Below are positions 14,606-23,515 of a stretch of 40,694 nt of DNA, one piece after another; the first letter of the stretch is position 1; each line of letters starts with the position of its first letter. The translations under genes and the position numbers were made by a program. The stretch covers positions 1-40,694 of the forward strand of contig JACQUZ010000089.1 of NCBI GenBank assembly GCA_016210055.1, given 5' to 3'. Source of the stretch: Deltaproteobacteria bacterium (GTDB lineage Bacteria > Myxococcota_A > Polyangia > Haliangiales > SHYZ01). The notes below the pieces were generated by a model. It was not told the DNA's origin, did not search any database, and was given only the letters and a program-made list of their open reading frames with translations.

Positions 14606-15720
14606 TTGTCCTCCTCGAGGCCGCGCCTGAGTAACCAGGAAAGGGCATCGGCCAGCCCCTCGCGGTACTGCGGCGCCTTGGCAAGACGGGCCAAGTCCAA
14701 CGGCACGGGGGCCGCGTCCACGCCAAGCCGGTTGGTCGGGTAGCGATCAAACAGGCCCTTCAAGCGGCGAGGAGTTTCCGAGAGATCGCAAGCCACGAGG
14801 GAAGAGAGGACAGGCCTCCCGGCTTGATCGCGAAACAGCGAGGTCGCGAGCACCACCCGGCCGTCTACTGAAAAACTGGGCGAGGCCTCCGACCCCACCT
14901 CGTCGTCGACCAGGTGGGTGGGAGGACCACCGGAGGCCAGCACCATCCACAGGTCATCGTCCTTGCGCGCGGGCGCGGGCGCGGCGTAAACGATCCACTT
15001 GCCGTCGGGTGACCACGTCGGCATGTGATCACGTGGTCCCGAGGTCAGATCGGCGATACCGCCCCCGTCGGAATCCATGAGACGAAGCCGACGGGTGCCC
15101 CCTTGGCTGGCGACCAGCGCAATTCGCCGTCCGTCTGGAGACCACGCAGGCTCGAGTTCGTCCTCGGGCAGAGAGGTGAGGCGTCGAAGCCCAGCTGGGG
15201 CGAGCTCTCCGCCTGGCCCCCGCCGCAGGTCGAGCCGAAAGACGTCCAGTCCGTCTCCCCCCCTGGTCGACGCAAAGGCGATGGACCGTCCATCGGGCGA
15301 CCAGGTGGGTGCGCTGTCGAGTCCAGCGTCATCCGTGAGGCGCTGCACCTCGCGTGTCGCGAAATCGATGACCCAAAGTGACCACTCTGAAGGAGATTCC
15401 CGTCCTCTGGACGAGGCAAAAGCGACATGACGACCGCCTGGAGACCAGGCGGGCATGAGGTCCACGGATGGCTGAGCAAGGAGCTCGGTGAGGTCGGCCC
15501 GGCGCTGACCCGATTCGTCGATCAGGACGAGCCGTGCTCCTTTGCCTGCGCGTTCCGAGGACACGATGCGCGCTGCCCCTTCTTGCACGAGCTCATTCAG
15601 CACGTCGGGGCCATCTCGATCAGGAACCTTGTCGCGGGGCGTCACCGAGCCGCACGAGGCCAGCAACGTCGTCGCGAGAGCCAGCGTTAGGCGCGCCGCA
15701 GCTTGTTCGGTCCACCCCAA
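14602..15720 (-). CDS. TolB-like beta-propeller lipoprotein
   Basis: 372 residues from a TTG at 15720. An in-frame stop lies shortly upstream and no ATG or GTG is available, so TTG is the likely start. Residues 1-22 form a lipoprotein signal peptide ending LLAS before Cys23, a good lipobox. The body has about five WD40-like PD40 blades of the TolB type: PAWSPGGRHVAFAS, PTWSPDGRSIAFAS, PAWSPDGRRIALVA, PTWSPDGKWIVYAA and PSFSVDGRVVLATS. Such proteins usually act as periplasmic interaction platforms. It is not TolB itself, because no Tol-Pal gene adjoins it and the TolB N-terminal domain is absent. It lies 13 bases after the lipid kinase stop in the same direction. Confidence 0.85.
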   Translation of the reverse strand: MGWTEQAAARLTLALATTLLASCGSVTPRDKVPDRDGPDVLNELVQEGAARIVSSERAGKGARLVLIDESGQRRADLTELLAQPSVDLMPAWSPGGRHVAFASSRGRESPSEWSLWVIDFATREVQRLTDDAGLDSAPTWSPDGRSIAFASTRGGDGLDVFRLDLRRGPGGELAPAGLRRLTSLPEDELEPAWSPDGRRIALVASQGGTRRLRLMDSDGGGIADLTSGPRDHMPTWSPDGKWIVYAAPAPARKDDDLWMVLASGGPPTHLVDDEVGSEASPSFSVDGRVVLATSLFRDQAGRPVLSSLVACDLSETPRRLKGLFDRYPTNRLGVDAAPVPLDLARLAKAPQYREGLADALSWLLRRGLEEDK

Positions 15721-15733
15721 CGGGCGGACGATA

Positions 15734-16777
15734 TCACACGACGGCGATCGGGCGATCCCACAGGGAGATCGTCACACGGCCCCGGTCGCCGACGAGGTCC
15801 CCACCCGACTGGAAGGGCGACGGGCGCGCGACCACGAGCTCGACCCTGTCCACGAGGAAATCGTGCAGGCGCGGGCTCGCGTAGCGCCCGTGCCAAATTA
15901 GAGGAAGACCGGCCAGGATTTCCGCAGCAGGCGCGTCGCTGAGGCGAAGCTGAAACCGGCCAGGTTCCTTGTCCGCATGCGGAAACATCTTCAGGCCGAG
16001 ACCATAGTAGGGAATCGTCGAAGCCGCAGCGAGTGAGGCCATGCCGCGCCAAAGTACGCGCCCTTGCGGGATGGGATCGCCCATTCGCTCACCACGCACG
16101 TTCAATTTGACGGCAGGCGAGCCGCGGTTGACCGCCACGACTTCTACCCTCTCGGACAGGACAAAACGGGGCAGAGAGCGGGTGGCGATCGACAAGAAAT
16201 AGCGGGCGCCGGCGCTGCTTATTGCGTCAGCGAGCCGGGCCTTCCGCAGGCCGTCCACCGTCTTGCGGAAGTCGTCGAGGATCTGGGCATCGAGGCCAAA
16301 ACCAGCAAAGACGGTAGGTCGCTCCTCGACCTTGAGGAGCTGGAGCGTCCGCGCGGCTTTCGCCTTGCGCGCGCGGCGGAGGTCATCCATAACGCCTCTT
16401 GGCGTGGCGGGACCAGCGCCCACCGTGTAGGCCACGGCGTTGCCCGTCCCCAAGCGGAGCACGCCAACCTCGGGCAAGTCAACGCCGCGTCGTACCGAAG
16501 CCGCGACCAACGCAGCGACGCCCTGGGAGAACGTTCCGTCGCCCCCACCCCACATCACGGCCTCGTAGCCGCGACGCACAATCTCATCCGCAATTCGCTG
16601 GCCCTCGTCGAGGGCCTTGGAAACGAACAGATCTTGTCTTGGAACCACTGCGCGCATCCACGCCAGTGTTTCATCATCGACCTTGTGGGCGTTCACGTTG
16701 AGCACGACAGCCACGCGACGCCTCGTAGTACTCTGGCCGAGCGACAGGGGCAGTGACGAATAAGGAAGTGCGACCAT
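15734..16777 (-). CDS. Diacylglycerol/lipid kinase family protein (YegS/DagK-like)
   Basis: 347 residues from the ATG at 16777, which has AAGGAGAG 5 bases upstream; a longer frame from 16819 lacks this site. The NTP-binding catalytic motif GGGDGTFSQGV (77-87) and the following LRLGTGNAVAYTVG are diagnostic of the DAGK catalytic fold. N-terminal RRVAVVLNVNAHKVDDETL is the usual first strand, with a variant of the NPxAG-type motif (NVNAHK). The C-terminal half is the beta-rich lipid-binding lobe. The substrate could be diacylglycerol, phosphatidylglycerol, sphingoid base or an isoprenoid, and cannot be chosen from sequence. It heads a three-gene operon with the propeller lipoprotein and RlmI. 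Confidence 0.88.
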   Translation of the reverse strand: MVALPYSSLPLSLGQSTTRRRVAVVLNVNAHKVDDETLAWMRAVVPRQDLFVSKALDEGQRIADEIVRRGYEAVMWGGGDGTFSQGVAALVAASVRRGVDLPEVGVLRLGTGNAVAYTVGAGPATPRGVMDDLRRARKAKAARTLQLLKVEERPTVFAGFGLDAQILDDFRKTVDGLRKARLADAISSAGARYFLSIATRSLPRFVLSERVEVVAVNRGSPAVKLNVRGERMGDPIPQGRVLWRGMASLAAASTIPYYGLGLKMFPHADKEPGRFQLRLSDAPAAEILAGLPLIWHGRYASPRLHDFLVDRVELVVARPSPFQSGGDLVGDRGRVTISLWDRPIAVV

Positions 16778-16978
16778 GAACTCTCCTTGACCGAGAGCGT
16801 CCTGCACTGTGCGGGCCAACGACGATGCGCGAATGATTGAAACAATTTCGCCAACTTACATGACGACTAACCGACGAGCTCTGCATCGAGCGCGTGGCAG
16901 GTGCGTAGGGATGGTGGCAGATGTGGGTGGGGAATATTTAGAACCGTACCCATAGTTGATTGGCGCAAGGAGCCACGG

Positions 16979-17290
16979 ATGGAAGCATTCCACGAGAAGT
17001 GTCCTCGGTGCGGCGCCCTGGTACACAAAGTCGCTGGACGCTGCAAGCACTGCAAGGCAGATCTCGTGGCGATTCGAGGGTCTTCCGAGGCGCTCCCTCC
17101 CCGAGCCGCGCCCCAAGCCGAGCCAAGCAAGAAATTCACCAAGACCTCAGCAAAGAGAACCACGCGCTTGCCCCTCGCCATCGCCGCGCTGCTCGCCTTG
17201 ATCGCAGGGATGGGGATAGGCGCACTGGCTGAACGGTTCCTGGCATCGGGGAACCGCTCAGTTATCCCTTCAAGTGCAAGGGGACGCTGA
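16979..17290 (+). CDS. Small zinc-ribbon protein with one membrane helix
   Basis: 103 residues from ATG 16979, with AAGGAG 8 bases upstream; the open frame runs back to 16901 but has no ribosome site there. Residues 8-25 form a zinc ribbon: CPRCGALVHKVAGRCKHC, with Cys8, 11, 22 and 25. A basic Pro/Lys-rich linker leads to one hydrophobic helix (about 62-84, LPLAIAALLALIAGMGIGAL). The topology suggests a cytoplasmic zinc ribbon anchored to the inner membrane. No known partner. It is divergent from the lipid kinase with a 201-base gap (16778-16978) that holds no gene and no strong promoter match, and convergent with the next small gene. Confidence 0.75.
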   Translation: MEAFHEKCPRCGALVHKVAGRCKHCKADLVAIRGSSEALPPRAAPQAEPSKKFTKTSAKRTTRLPLAIAALLALIAGMGIGALAERFLASGNRSVIPSSARGR

Positions 17291-17293
17291 GAC

Positions 17294-17524
17294 TTAGTGC
17301 CCCGTCTCGGCGGCCGCTGGCACCTCCTCGGGCTGCTCAAACCCGGTTTCCTCACTCGGCTTCGGGAAAGCGAAAACGATGAGCAACAGGACTAAAGCAA
17401 CGGCTCCTGCAGACACCCAGCCGATGAGATTTGCTTTCTTTTCGATGACCGAAGAGCGCTCTTCAAAGACGACAAACATCTGCTCTTCTTCCGGGGGGAG
17501 CGACGTGAACGACTCGAGTGCCAT
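17294..17524 (-). CDS. Small single-pass membrane protein, unknown
   Basis: 76 residues from the ATG at 17524, with GGAGG 6 bases upstream; the frame extends to 17572 but without a ribosome site. The N-terminal part is acidic (SFTSLPPEEEQMFVVFEERS), then there is one hydrophobic helix at about 36-54 (VSAGAVALVLLLIVFAF), then a Glu/Pro-rich tail ending AAAETGH. No family recognised. Start context and compact fit between a convergent neighbour (3 bases away) and the divergent fadI gene support a real gene. It could be an anchor or small regulator; nothing in the sequence tells which. Confidence 0.65.
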   Translation of the reverse strand: MALESFTSLPPEEEQMFVVFEERSSVIEKKANLIGWVSAGAVALVLLLIVFAFPKPSEETGFEQPEEVPAAAETGH

Positions 17525-17629
17525 GACAATCCTCCAGAGCGCCGACAGCGGTCGGTAACATAGCGCTGTCATCCATGCGAATCAAGCGAGGTGCCCGGGC
17601 CCAGGCGAGGTTGGCGAGGCTCACGTCCC

Positions 17630-17659
17630 TTGACACGCCGCGTCGTGCTTCATTACCGT
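17630..17659 (+). promoter_or_regulatory. Predicted promoter for fadIJ giving a leaderless transcript
   Basis: A perfect TTGACA (17630-17635) lies 18 bases from TACCGT (17654-17659; 3 of 6). The ATG of fadI starts 7 bases after the -10, at the expected transcription start, and no Shine-Dalgarno precedes it. Confidence 0.4.
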
Positions 17660-17665
17660 TCTTTC

Positions 17666-18997
17666 ATGGCCAAGAAGACCAACGGAGCCTCGAACAGCAG
17701 AAAGGGGTTGCTTGGGCACGGGGGACGGGTGGCGGTCGTGGCGGGGCTGCGCACCCCGTTCGCACGGCAAGCCACATCCTTTGGAGACGTGTCCGCGCTC
17801 GACCTGGGACGGATGGCCGTCAAAGAGCTCATCGAGCGCGCGGAGATCGCGCCCAAAGAGATCGATACCGTGGTCTTTGGGCAGGTTTTGCCGTCGCTGT
17901 CGGCACCGAACATTGCGCGCGAGATCGTGCTCGGCACCGGTATTCCAGCGGCTGTCGAGGCGTACTCCGTGTCCAGGGCGTGCGCGACATCCCTCCAGGC
18001 AATCGCGAGCGCCGCAGAGTCGATTCTCGCCGGAACGGCCCGGGTGGCCATCGCGGGTGGAGCCGATTCGACGTCTGATATTCCGATGACCGTGTCCAAG
18101 CCACTCGCCAAGGCCCTTCTCACGCTGTCGAAAGCCAAGACAGTCAGGGATCGCATCGCCGCCTTGAATGGACTGGGCTTAGGCGACCTCCTGCCCGTTC
18201 CGCCTGCGCTAACGGAGCCGTCGACGGGACTCACCATGGGGGAGAGCGCCGAAAAGATGGCGCAAGAGAACGGCATCAACCGGAAGGATCAAGACGACTT
18301 CGCCCATCGCTCCCACCTCCTCGCGGCCAAGGCCTGGGCCGAAGGGAAACTCGATGACGAGGTCCTCCGGGCCTACGTTCCGCCCGACTTTGGCGTTGTC
18401 GCTCGGGACAACAACGTCAGGGAGGAGTCGGACCGAGCCAGCTACGACAAGCTAAGGCCGGCGTTCGACAAGAAATTCGGGACCATTACGGCGGGTAACT
18501 CGTCGCCGCTCACCGATGGAGCAGCGGCGGTCCTGCTCATGAATGAAGAGAAGGCCAAGGCGCTTGGCAAGAAGCCACTGGGGTACCTCCGCTCCTGGGC
18601 ATTCACCGGCCTAGATCCGAGAGAGCAGATGCTCATGGGCCCCTCCTATGCTGCGCCTATAGCCCTGGATCGCGCTGGACTAAAGCTCGGCGACGTCGAT
18701 CTCATCGACATGCACGAGGCGTTCGCAGCGCAGGTCCTCTCTAACGTGCAGGCGTTCTCCTCCAGGAAATTCGCCGCGGAGAAACTCGGGCGGCAGGAGC
18801 CGCTCGGGGAAATCGACATGGACAAGTTCAATGTCCTGGGCGGGTCGATTGCCATGGGCCATCCCTTTGCAGCGACCGGGGCGCGGATGGTGACGCAGGC
18901 GCTCCGCGAGCTTCACAGGCGAGGAGGGCAGCTGGCCCTGGTGACCCTTTGCGCTGCCGGCGGGCTCGGTGCCGCCGCGGTCCTGGAGGTGCAATGA
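17666..18997 (+). CDS. fadI: 3-ketoacyl-CoA thiolase, beta subunit of the fatty acid oxidation complex
   Basis: Last step of beta-oxidation: thiolytic cleavage of 3-ketoacyl-CoA to acetyl-CoA and a shortened acyl-CoA in the cytoplasm. 443 residues, like FadI. Active residues are Cys106 (SVSRACATS), His399 ([14 protein letters not shown]) and Cys429 ([11 protein letters not shown]). [16 protein letters not shown] and [12 protein letters not shown] are typical thiolase blocks. ATG 17666 is preferred over an upstream GTG at 17591. The extra 25 residues from the GTG are Arg-rich and unlike FadI, though no ribosome site supports the ATG. A promoter placed for leaderless transcription explains this. 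The stop overlaps the fadJ start (ATGA), so the two subunits are co-translated. Confidence 0.94.
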   Translation: MAKKTNGASNSRKGLLGHGGRVAVVAGLRTPFARQATSFGDVSALDLGRMAVKELIERAEIAPKEIDTVVFGQVLPSLSAPNIAREIVLGTGIPAAVEAYSVSRACATSLQAIASAAESILAGTARVAIAGGADSTSDIPMTVSKPLAKALLTLSKAKTVRDRIAALNGLGLGDLLPVPPALTEPSTGLTMGESAEKMAQENGINRKDQDDFAHRSHLLAAKAWAEGKLDDEVLRAYVPPDFGVVARDNNVREESDRASYDKLRPAFDKKFGTITAGNSSPLTDGAAAVLLMNEEKAKALGKKPLGYLRSWAFTGLDPREQMLMGPSYAAPIALDRAGLKLGDVDLIDMHEAFAAQVLSNVQAFSSRKFAAEKLGRQEPLGEIDMDKFNVLGGSIAMGHPFAATGARMVTQALRELHRRGGQLALVTLCAAGGLGAAAVLEVQ

Positions 18998-21201
18998 TGT
19001 CGACAGTGGAGACGGGCGCCCTGCCCACCGCGGTCATGCCGACTTCGCGTGCCCTCACGTGTTCCATCGACGAGCGCGGAATTGCGTGGGTCATCCTCGA
19101 TGTGGTCGGCGAGGCGCAAAACACCCTGAATCCCCGTTTCTCTGGCGAGCTCGAGGACGTCCTTTCTCGGCTCGAGAAGGATGGGTCGATCAAGGCGGCT
19201 GTGTTGGCGAGCGGCAAGCCAGACAGCTTCCTAGCCGGCGCAGACGTGACCATGCTGAAGGGCCTGCGCAATGCCAAGGAGGCAGAGGAGCTCTCGCGCA
19301 GCGGGCAGCGGGTTTTCGATCGTCTAGAAGGTCTTCCCATCCCTGTGGTGGCTGCTATCCAAGGGGCGTGTCTCGGCGGCGGGCTCGAGCTCGCCCTGGC
19401 CTGCCGCGCGCGGGTGGCGGCAGAAGACCCAAAGACCGTCCTTGGCGTGCCCGAGGTGCAGCTTGGCCTCATCTGCGGGGCGGGCGGGACGCAGCGCCTG
19501 CCCAGGCTCATCGGCATCGGAAGAGCCCTGGAGCTCCTCCTTACCGGCAAGCACGTCAAGCCAAGGAAGGCCCAGTCGATCGGGCTCGTGGACGAGACAT
19601 GCCCCCCCTCGATTCTGCGCGAGGTGGCCGCTCGCAAAGCGCTCTCGCTCGCAGCCGGCGCGGGACCGGGAACAAGAGCGAGGAGACGGCTCCGCCCCTC
19701 CGCGCGATCCAAGCTCGCAGAGATGGCACTCGAGGACAACCCCCTGGGTCGGACAATCCTGTTCAAGAAGGCCAAGAAGAACGTGCTCAAGAAGACCCGT
19801 GGGCACTACCCGGCTCCCTTGCGCACGCTGGAGGCGGTACGGGTTGGTATTGAGAAGGGAGCGCAGGCGGGCTATGCGGCGGAAGCGCGGCTCTTTGGTG
19901 AAAGCGTCGTGGACCCGGTCGCCAAGAACCTCATCGGGCTGTTTTTTGCCCAGACCGCGTTGAAAAAGGACTCGGGTGTCGACGACTTGAACGTGGTGCC
20001 GCTGCCGGTGAAGAAGGTGGGCGTGCTCGGCGGCGGGCTCATGGGCGGTGGAATCGCGTACGCGTCGGCCGCGGTCGCGAAGATCCCCGTGCGTATCAAG
20101 GAGGTCGATGATGCCGGGGTCGCGCGCGGCCTCTTGCACGTGCAGGGGCTACTGGACCAGCGGGTGAAGCGACGGTCCATCACGCCCCTTGAGGCGCAGG
20201 ACATGATGGCGCTCGTTTCGGGCACGACTGACTTCTCGGGATTCCACGGCGTGGACCTCGTCATCGAGGCGGTGTTCGAGGATCTCGAGCTCAAGCATCG
20301 CCTTCTCAAGGACGTGGAGGCCGTGGCCACCGCGGGCTGCGTCTACGCGTCAAACACCTCGACGATACCGATCTCGAAGATTGCCGAGGCTTCATCGCGG
20401 CCAGAGATGGCGTGCGGCATGCACTTCTTCTCCCCCGTGCACAAGATGCCGCTCCTCGAGGTCATCGTGACTCCACAGACCGCCCCATGGGTCACGGCTA
20501 CTGCAGTCGCGCTTGGGAAAAAACTCGGCAAGACGGTCATCGTCGTCAACGACGGTCCGGGTTTCTACACCTCCCGAATCCTTGGCCCGTACATGAACGA
20601 GGCCACGTTCCTCCTCGCGGAGGGCGTGCCGATCGAGGTCATCGACAAGGCACTCATGGCCTGGGGATTTCCCGTGGGGCCCCTCACGCTCCTCGACGAA
20701 GTGGGCATCGACGTGGCGTTCAAAGCCGGGAAGGTCATGCAGAGCGCCTTCGCGGCACGGATGACCACGCCGCCAGTCATTGCCAGGCTAGCCGAGGACG
20801 GGCGCGCGGGTCGGAAGAACCAGAAGGGGTTCTACCTTTACGGTGGCAAGGAAAAGCGGCCCGACGAATCGGTCTACGGCGTCGTAGGCGTCGTTCCCAC
20901 GAAACGGCCACCGCCGGCGGAGGACATCGCCGAGCGTGTCGCGCTGCAGATGATCAATGAAGCTGCCCGTTGTCTTGGGGAGGGGATCCTACGATCCCCA
21001 AGGGATGGCGACATTGGGGCCATTTTCGGCCTCGGCTTCCCGCCGTTTCGGGGTGGACCTTTTCGATGGCTCGATTCCGAGGGGATTCGTGAGGTCGTAG
21101 CTAGGCTCGACCGGCTCGCCCAGGCGCACGGCCCGCGCTATGAAGCAGCACCCATCCTTCGCGACTACGCCAGGAGTGGAAAGGAGTTCTACCCCACGTA
21201 G
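18994..21201 (+). CDS. fadJ: Multifunctional enoyl-CoA hydratase / 3-hydroxyacyl-CoA dehydrogenase, alpha subunit
   Basis: 735 residues. The N-terminal crotonase domain (about 20-210) carries [10 protein letters not shown] and [19 protein letters not shown], with the catalytic Glu positions kept in GGGLELALA and [18 protein letters not shown]. The NAD-binding 3-hydroxyacyl-CoA dehydrogenase domain begins about residue 340 with [18 protein letters not shown]. It is followed by [18 protein letters not shown] (catalytic His region), [19 protein letters not shown] and a second C-terminal 3HCDH segment with [12 protein letters not shown] and [16 protein letters not shown]. The start is the first of two adjacent ATGs (18994, 18997) after GGAGG, overlapping the fadI stop. 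With fadI it forms the heterotetrameric oxidation complex. The FadI-FadJ order suggests the FadIJ rather than the FadBA arrangement. Confidence 0.94.
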   Translation: MMSTVETGALPTAVMPTSRALTCSIDERGIAWVILDVVGEAQNTLNPRFSGELEDVLSRLEKDGSIKAAVLASGKPDSFLAGADVTMLKGLRNAKEAEELSRSGQRVFDRLEGLPIPVVAAIQGACLGGGLELALACRARVAAEDPKTVLGVPEVQLGLICGAGGTQRLPRLIGIGRALELLLTGKHVKPRKAQSIGLVDETCPPSILREVAARKALSLAAGAGPGTRARRRLRPSARSKLAEMALEDNPLGRTILFKKAKKNVLKKTRGHYPAPLRTLEAVRVGIEKGAQAGYAAEARLFGESVVDPVAKNLIGLFFAQTALKKDSGVDDLNVVPLPVKKVGVLGGGLMGGGIAYASAAVAKIPVRIKEVDDAGVARGLLHVQGLLDQRVKRRSITPLEAQDMMALVSGTTDFSGFHGVDLVIEAVFEDLELKHRLLKDVEAVATAGCVYASNTSTIPISKIAEASSRPEMACGMHFFSPVHKMPLLEVIVTPQTAPWVTATAVALGKKLGKTVIVVNDGPGFYTSRILGPYMNEATFLLAEGVPIEVIDKALMAWGFPVGPLTLLDEVGIDVAFKAGKVMQSAFAARMTTPPVIARLAEDGRAGRKNQKGFYLYGGKEKRPDESVYGVVGVVPTKRPPPAEDIAERVALQMINEAARCLGEGILRSPRDGDIGAIFGLGFPPFRGGPFRWLDSEGIREVVARLDRLAQAHGPRYEAAPILRDYARSGKEFYPT

Positions 21202-21252
21202 CGGCGGGCTCTGGACCGTGCTTGGGCAGCACCGCGCCTTATTGTGAGAGTC

Positions 21253-21918
21253 ATGAACGTGACGCGCGTGGCACACGTGCGCGCGACTGCCACGCTGGTC
21301 CTGGGCGCAGCCGTGGCCCTAGCCGCGGGCATCCTCTTTGTCAGGATCGCCTACGACGTCTACCGCGGTGAAGTCCTCCACTGGGACATGCAGGTGCTCA
21401 CCTGGATCCAGGCGCACCGGCATCCGCTGCTCACCTATTTCTTCGAACGCACGACCGCCCTGGGCTCAAACCTCATTCTCGTCGTAGTCGCCGTGGGAGC
21501 CTGCGCGGCCCTTTTTCTCTCCGGCCGACGGGACATGGCCGCCGCCATTGCCGCCGCTCTCTTGGGGGGGCAGCTCCTGTCAGGTGGCCTCAAGCTCCTT
21601 TTCGCAAGGCCGCGACCTGACGTCCCCGCATTGACGAGCGCGCGAGGGTACGCGTTTCCCAGCGGGCATGCCGTGAACTCGGTGGTTTTCTTCGTGACCC
21701 TCGCGCTCCTCGTGAGCGGTCACGTCAAGGGGAGAGCGCTCCGCATCTTCCTCTTGCTCTACGCCTTGTTCGTCGGCGCCTTGGTGTCCGTGTCACGCCT
21801 CTACCTGGGGGTCCACTATCCAAGCGACGTCTTGGGCGGCGCCTTGGTGGGCATTTCTTGGTCGATCACCGTGGTGATCTTCGAGCATCTCTTTTGGCAC
21901 GCCAGGCGATCTCGCTGA
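21253..21918 (+). CDS. PAP2-family membrane phosphatase
   Basis: About 221 residues with around five or six membrane helices. The acid phosphatase signature is complete: KLLFARPRP (KxxxxxxRP), then FPSGHAVN (PSGH) and SRLYLGVHYPSDVLGG (SRxxxxxHxxxD). Members remove phosphate from lipid phosphates such as phosphatidic acid, phosphatidylglycerophosphate or undecaprenyl pyrophosphate at the periplasmic face. The substrate cannot be told here. A second type of undecaprenyl-diphosphatase (uppP) is encoded at 31.3 kb, so this enzyme could be a backup for lipid carrier recycling. The start is ATG 21253, or the GTG at 21244 three codons earlier; GAGAG precedes the ATG. It lies 51 bases after fadJ, same strand. 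Confidence 0.9.
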   Translation: MNVTRVAHVRATATLVLGAAVALAAGILFVRIAYDVYRGEVLHWDMQVLTWIQAHRHPLLTYFFERTTALGSNLILVVVAVGACAALFLSGRRDMAAAIAAALLGGQLLSGGLKLLFARPRPDVPALTSARGYAFPSGHAVNSVVFFVTLALLVSGHVKGRALRIFLLLYALFVGALVSVSRLYLGVHYPSDVLGGALVGISWSITVVIFEHLFWHARRSR

Positions 21919-21994
21919 CACTTTTTTCCACTCGGGCTCTTCCGAGGCGCAGGATCGCCCCGAGTCAGGTACGATGCGCGGAAAGGAGATTAGA

Positions 21995-22912
21995 ATGCGA
22001 CGGAATGCGTGGCTACCCGTGGCCCTTGCCCTGTCCCTGGCTTCTTCGAGCGCGGTTGCCCAAGAAGATGCGCTTGGAATCGACCCGCCGTCCGATGAGG
22101 ACACCGCCGATGAACCTGCGGCACCCGAGGCAGAGACCGTCGAGTCTTCGGTCGCGGAGCAGGTTTCCGCGTCGGCGCCAAGGAGGTTCACGAAACAGGA
22201 CTACCCCACTGAGCTCATCCTGCGCCCCTTGACGCTGCCTGCCGAGCAGGCAGAGATCTCGCTCGACGTCCCCGTGGTCACCACCGAGGAAGTCGCACTG
22301 ACCCAGGTTCTGCGCGGCGCCTACGGCATCAACGGTGACTTGACGATCGGATTGACCTATAGCTTCGGCGCGCAGACGCTTTCTCCCGCAAGTTACGAGG
22401 CGAGCAAGGCCTTCTCCCTCGACGGCGCGTACACGATTGTCCCGGGATGGCTCGCCGTCCAGGCCAGCATGCCCTTCTACGTGGACCCCTTCGCGATGTC
22501 GGTCGCATTGGGCGTCCCGTTCCGGGTCACGCTGAGCAGCAAGTGGGCCCTCTTTGGCGGGCAGAACCTTCTGCAGCTGAAGCTCGTGAAATTCCCGGTC
22601 GATCCCTCCGATCCGTCCTACAACATTGGCGTAGTCGTACGCGACCAGCCGGGCCAAGAGGAGCCGCCTGTGGGGCACCTCAACCTGAACTTTGGGGCGC
22701 TCTACCAGGCGAGGCCAGACATGGCCGTCACGTTCACGACCAGGTTCCGGCTTCCCGACTTCAACGAGGACGACATGCCCGTCTCGATGTTCATCGGCGG
22801 CACTTGGGCTGTCACCCGAGTCGTGGATGTCGGGGGGCGGATTGGGTTTGGCCGCGTGGACGAGGTCAAGGACTCGCTGACCCTCGCCGTCTTCGCGGCG
22901 TACCGGCTATAG
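21995..22912 (+). CDS. Predicted outer membrane beta-barrel protein
   Basis: 305 residues from ATG 21995 with AAGGAG 7 bases upstream. Signal peptide 1 to about 22 (WLPVALALSLASSSAVAQ). An acidic Ala/Glu/Pro-rich linker (about 25-65) is followed by alternating beta strands with glycine and aromatic residues: GINGDLTIGLTYSFGAQ, FSLDGAYTIVPGWLAVQASMP, HLNLNFGALYQARPDMAVTF and TRVVDVGGRIGFGRVDEV. It ends in AVFAAYRL, a terminal strand finishing with a non-aromatic residue, so the usual C-terminal Phe is absent. No specific family recognised. A role in transport cannot be given. It follows a PAP2 phosphatase gene and precedes a membrane protein gene in the same direction; common transcription is plausible. 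Confidence 0.75.
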   Translation: MRRNAWLPVALALSLASSSAVAQEDALGIDPPSDEDTADEPAAPEAETVESSVAEQVSASAPRRFTKQDYPTELILRPLTLPAEQAEISLDVPVVTTEEVALTQVLRGAYGINGDLTIGLTYSFGAQTLSPASYEASKAFSLDGAYTIVPGWLAVQASMPFYVDPFAMSVALGVPFRVTLSSKWALFGGQNLLQLKLVKFPVDPSDPSYNIGVVVRDQPGQEEPPVGHLNLNFGALYQARPDMAVTFTTRFRLPDFNEDDMPVSMFIGGTWAVTRVVDVGGRIGFGRVDEVKDSLTLAVFAAYRL

Positions 22913-22924
22913 GCTGCGCGCCCC

Positions 22925-23515
22925 ATGTCCCGCGACGTCCTTTCGACAGCACAGCGTATCGGAGCGGCCAAGAGGGCCCTTGCCGGTTGGCTCGGCGTGG
23001 CCGCCGTGCTGTGCGCTCTTGCTCCTGTCGCGTTGGCTTGGTCTCCACTTCCCCGGGTGCAGTTCTACTCGGTCCTAGAGGACAGCAGCGGCAACTACAG
23101 TGCCCTGCGCGCCATGGACCGGAAGACCCCAGTGGGCGAGGATCGCCACGCCATGGCCACCGTTCTCGCCACGGCGTCGGCCCTCACCATGCTGATCTGG
23201 ATAACCTGGCAAGCTGCCGAAATAGACATGCTCTATCGTCGCCAGCCCAGGAAGGTCACCGGGAACGTGATGCTCCGAATCGGGATTTCGAGCGTCGTTG
23301 GCGTCGGATTCCTCGTCTATTACCTCCTCGTCCGGGCGACCCAGGCGAAAGGGCTCGACGGACGTTCCTACTTGGTCCTGGGCGAAGGCGGCCAGCACGC
23401 CCTGCTCGGCGCGTTTGTCGTGACTTTCGCGGCCCTCACGGCGGCCCTCGCATGGAGTGCGGTGCTCAGGAATTCGGGAAAGGCGGGACCAACCGCGGAG
23501 CTACCTACACCGTAG
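22925..23515 (+). CDS. Membrane protein of unknown function
   Basis: 196 residues. About four hydrophobic segments: near 22-40 (WLGVAAVLCALAPVALAWS), 76-95 (MATVLATASALTMLIWITW), 118-137 and 158-180. The first could be an uncleaved anchor or signal peptide. The loop after it contains VQFYSVLEDSSGNYSALRAM. No family recognised. ATG at 22925 has no visible Shine-Dalgarno, 12 bases after the previous gene. Its last 11 bases overlap the end of the acyl-CoA dehydrogenase gene on the opposite strand (stops at 23515 and 23505), an antisense overlap in which the two transcripts converge. Confidence 0.7.
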   Translation: MSRDVLSTAQRIGAAKRALAGWLGVAAVLCALAPVALAWSPLPRVQFYSVLEDSSGNYSALRAMDRKTPVGEDRHAMATVLATASALTMLIWITWQAAEIDMLYRRQPRKVTGNVMLRIGISSVVGVGFLVYYLLVRATQAKGLDGRSYLVLGEGGQHALLGAFVVTFAALTAALAWSAVLRNSGKAGPTAELPTP

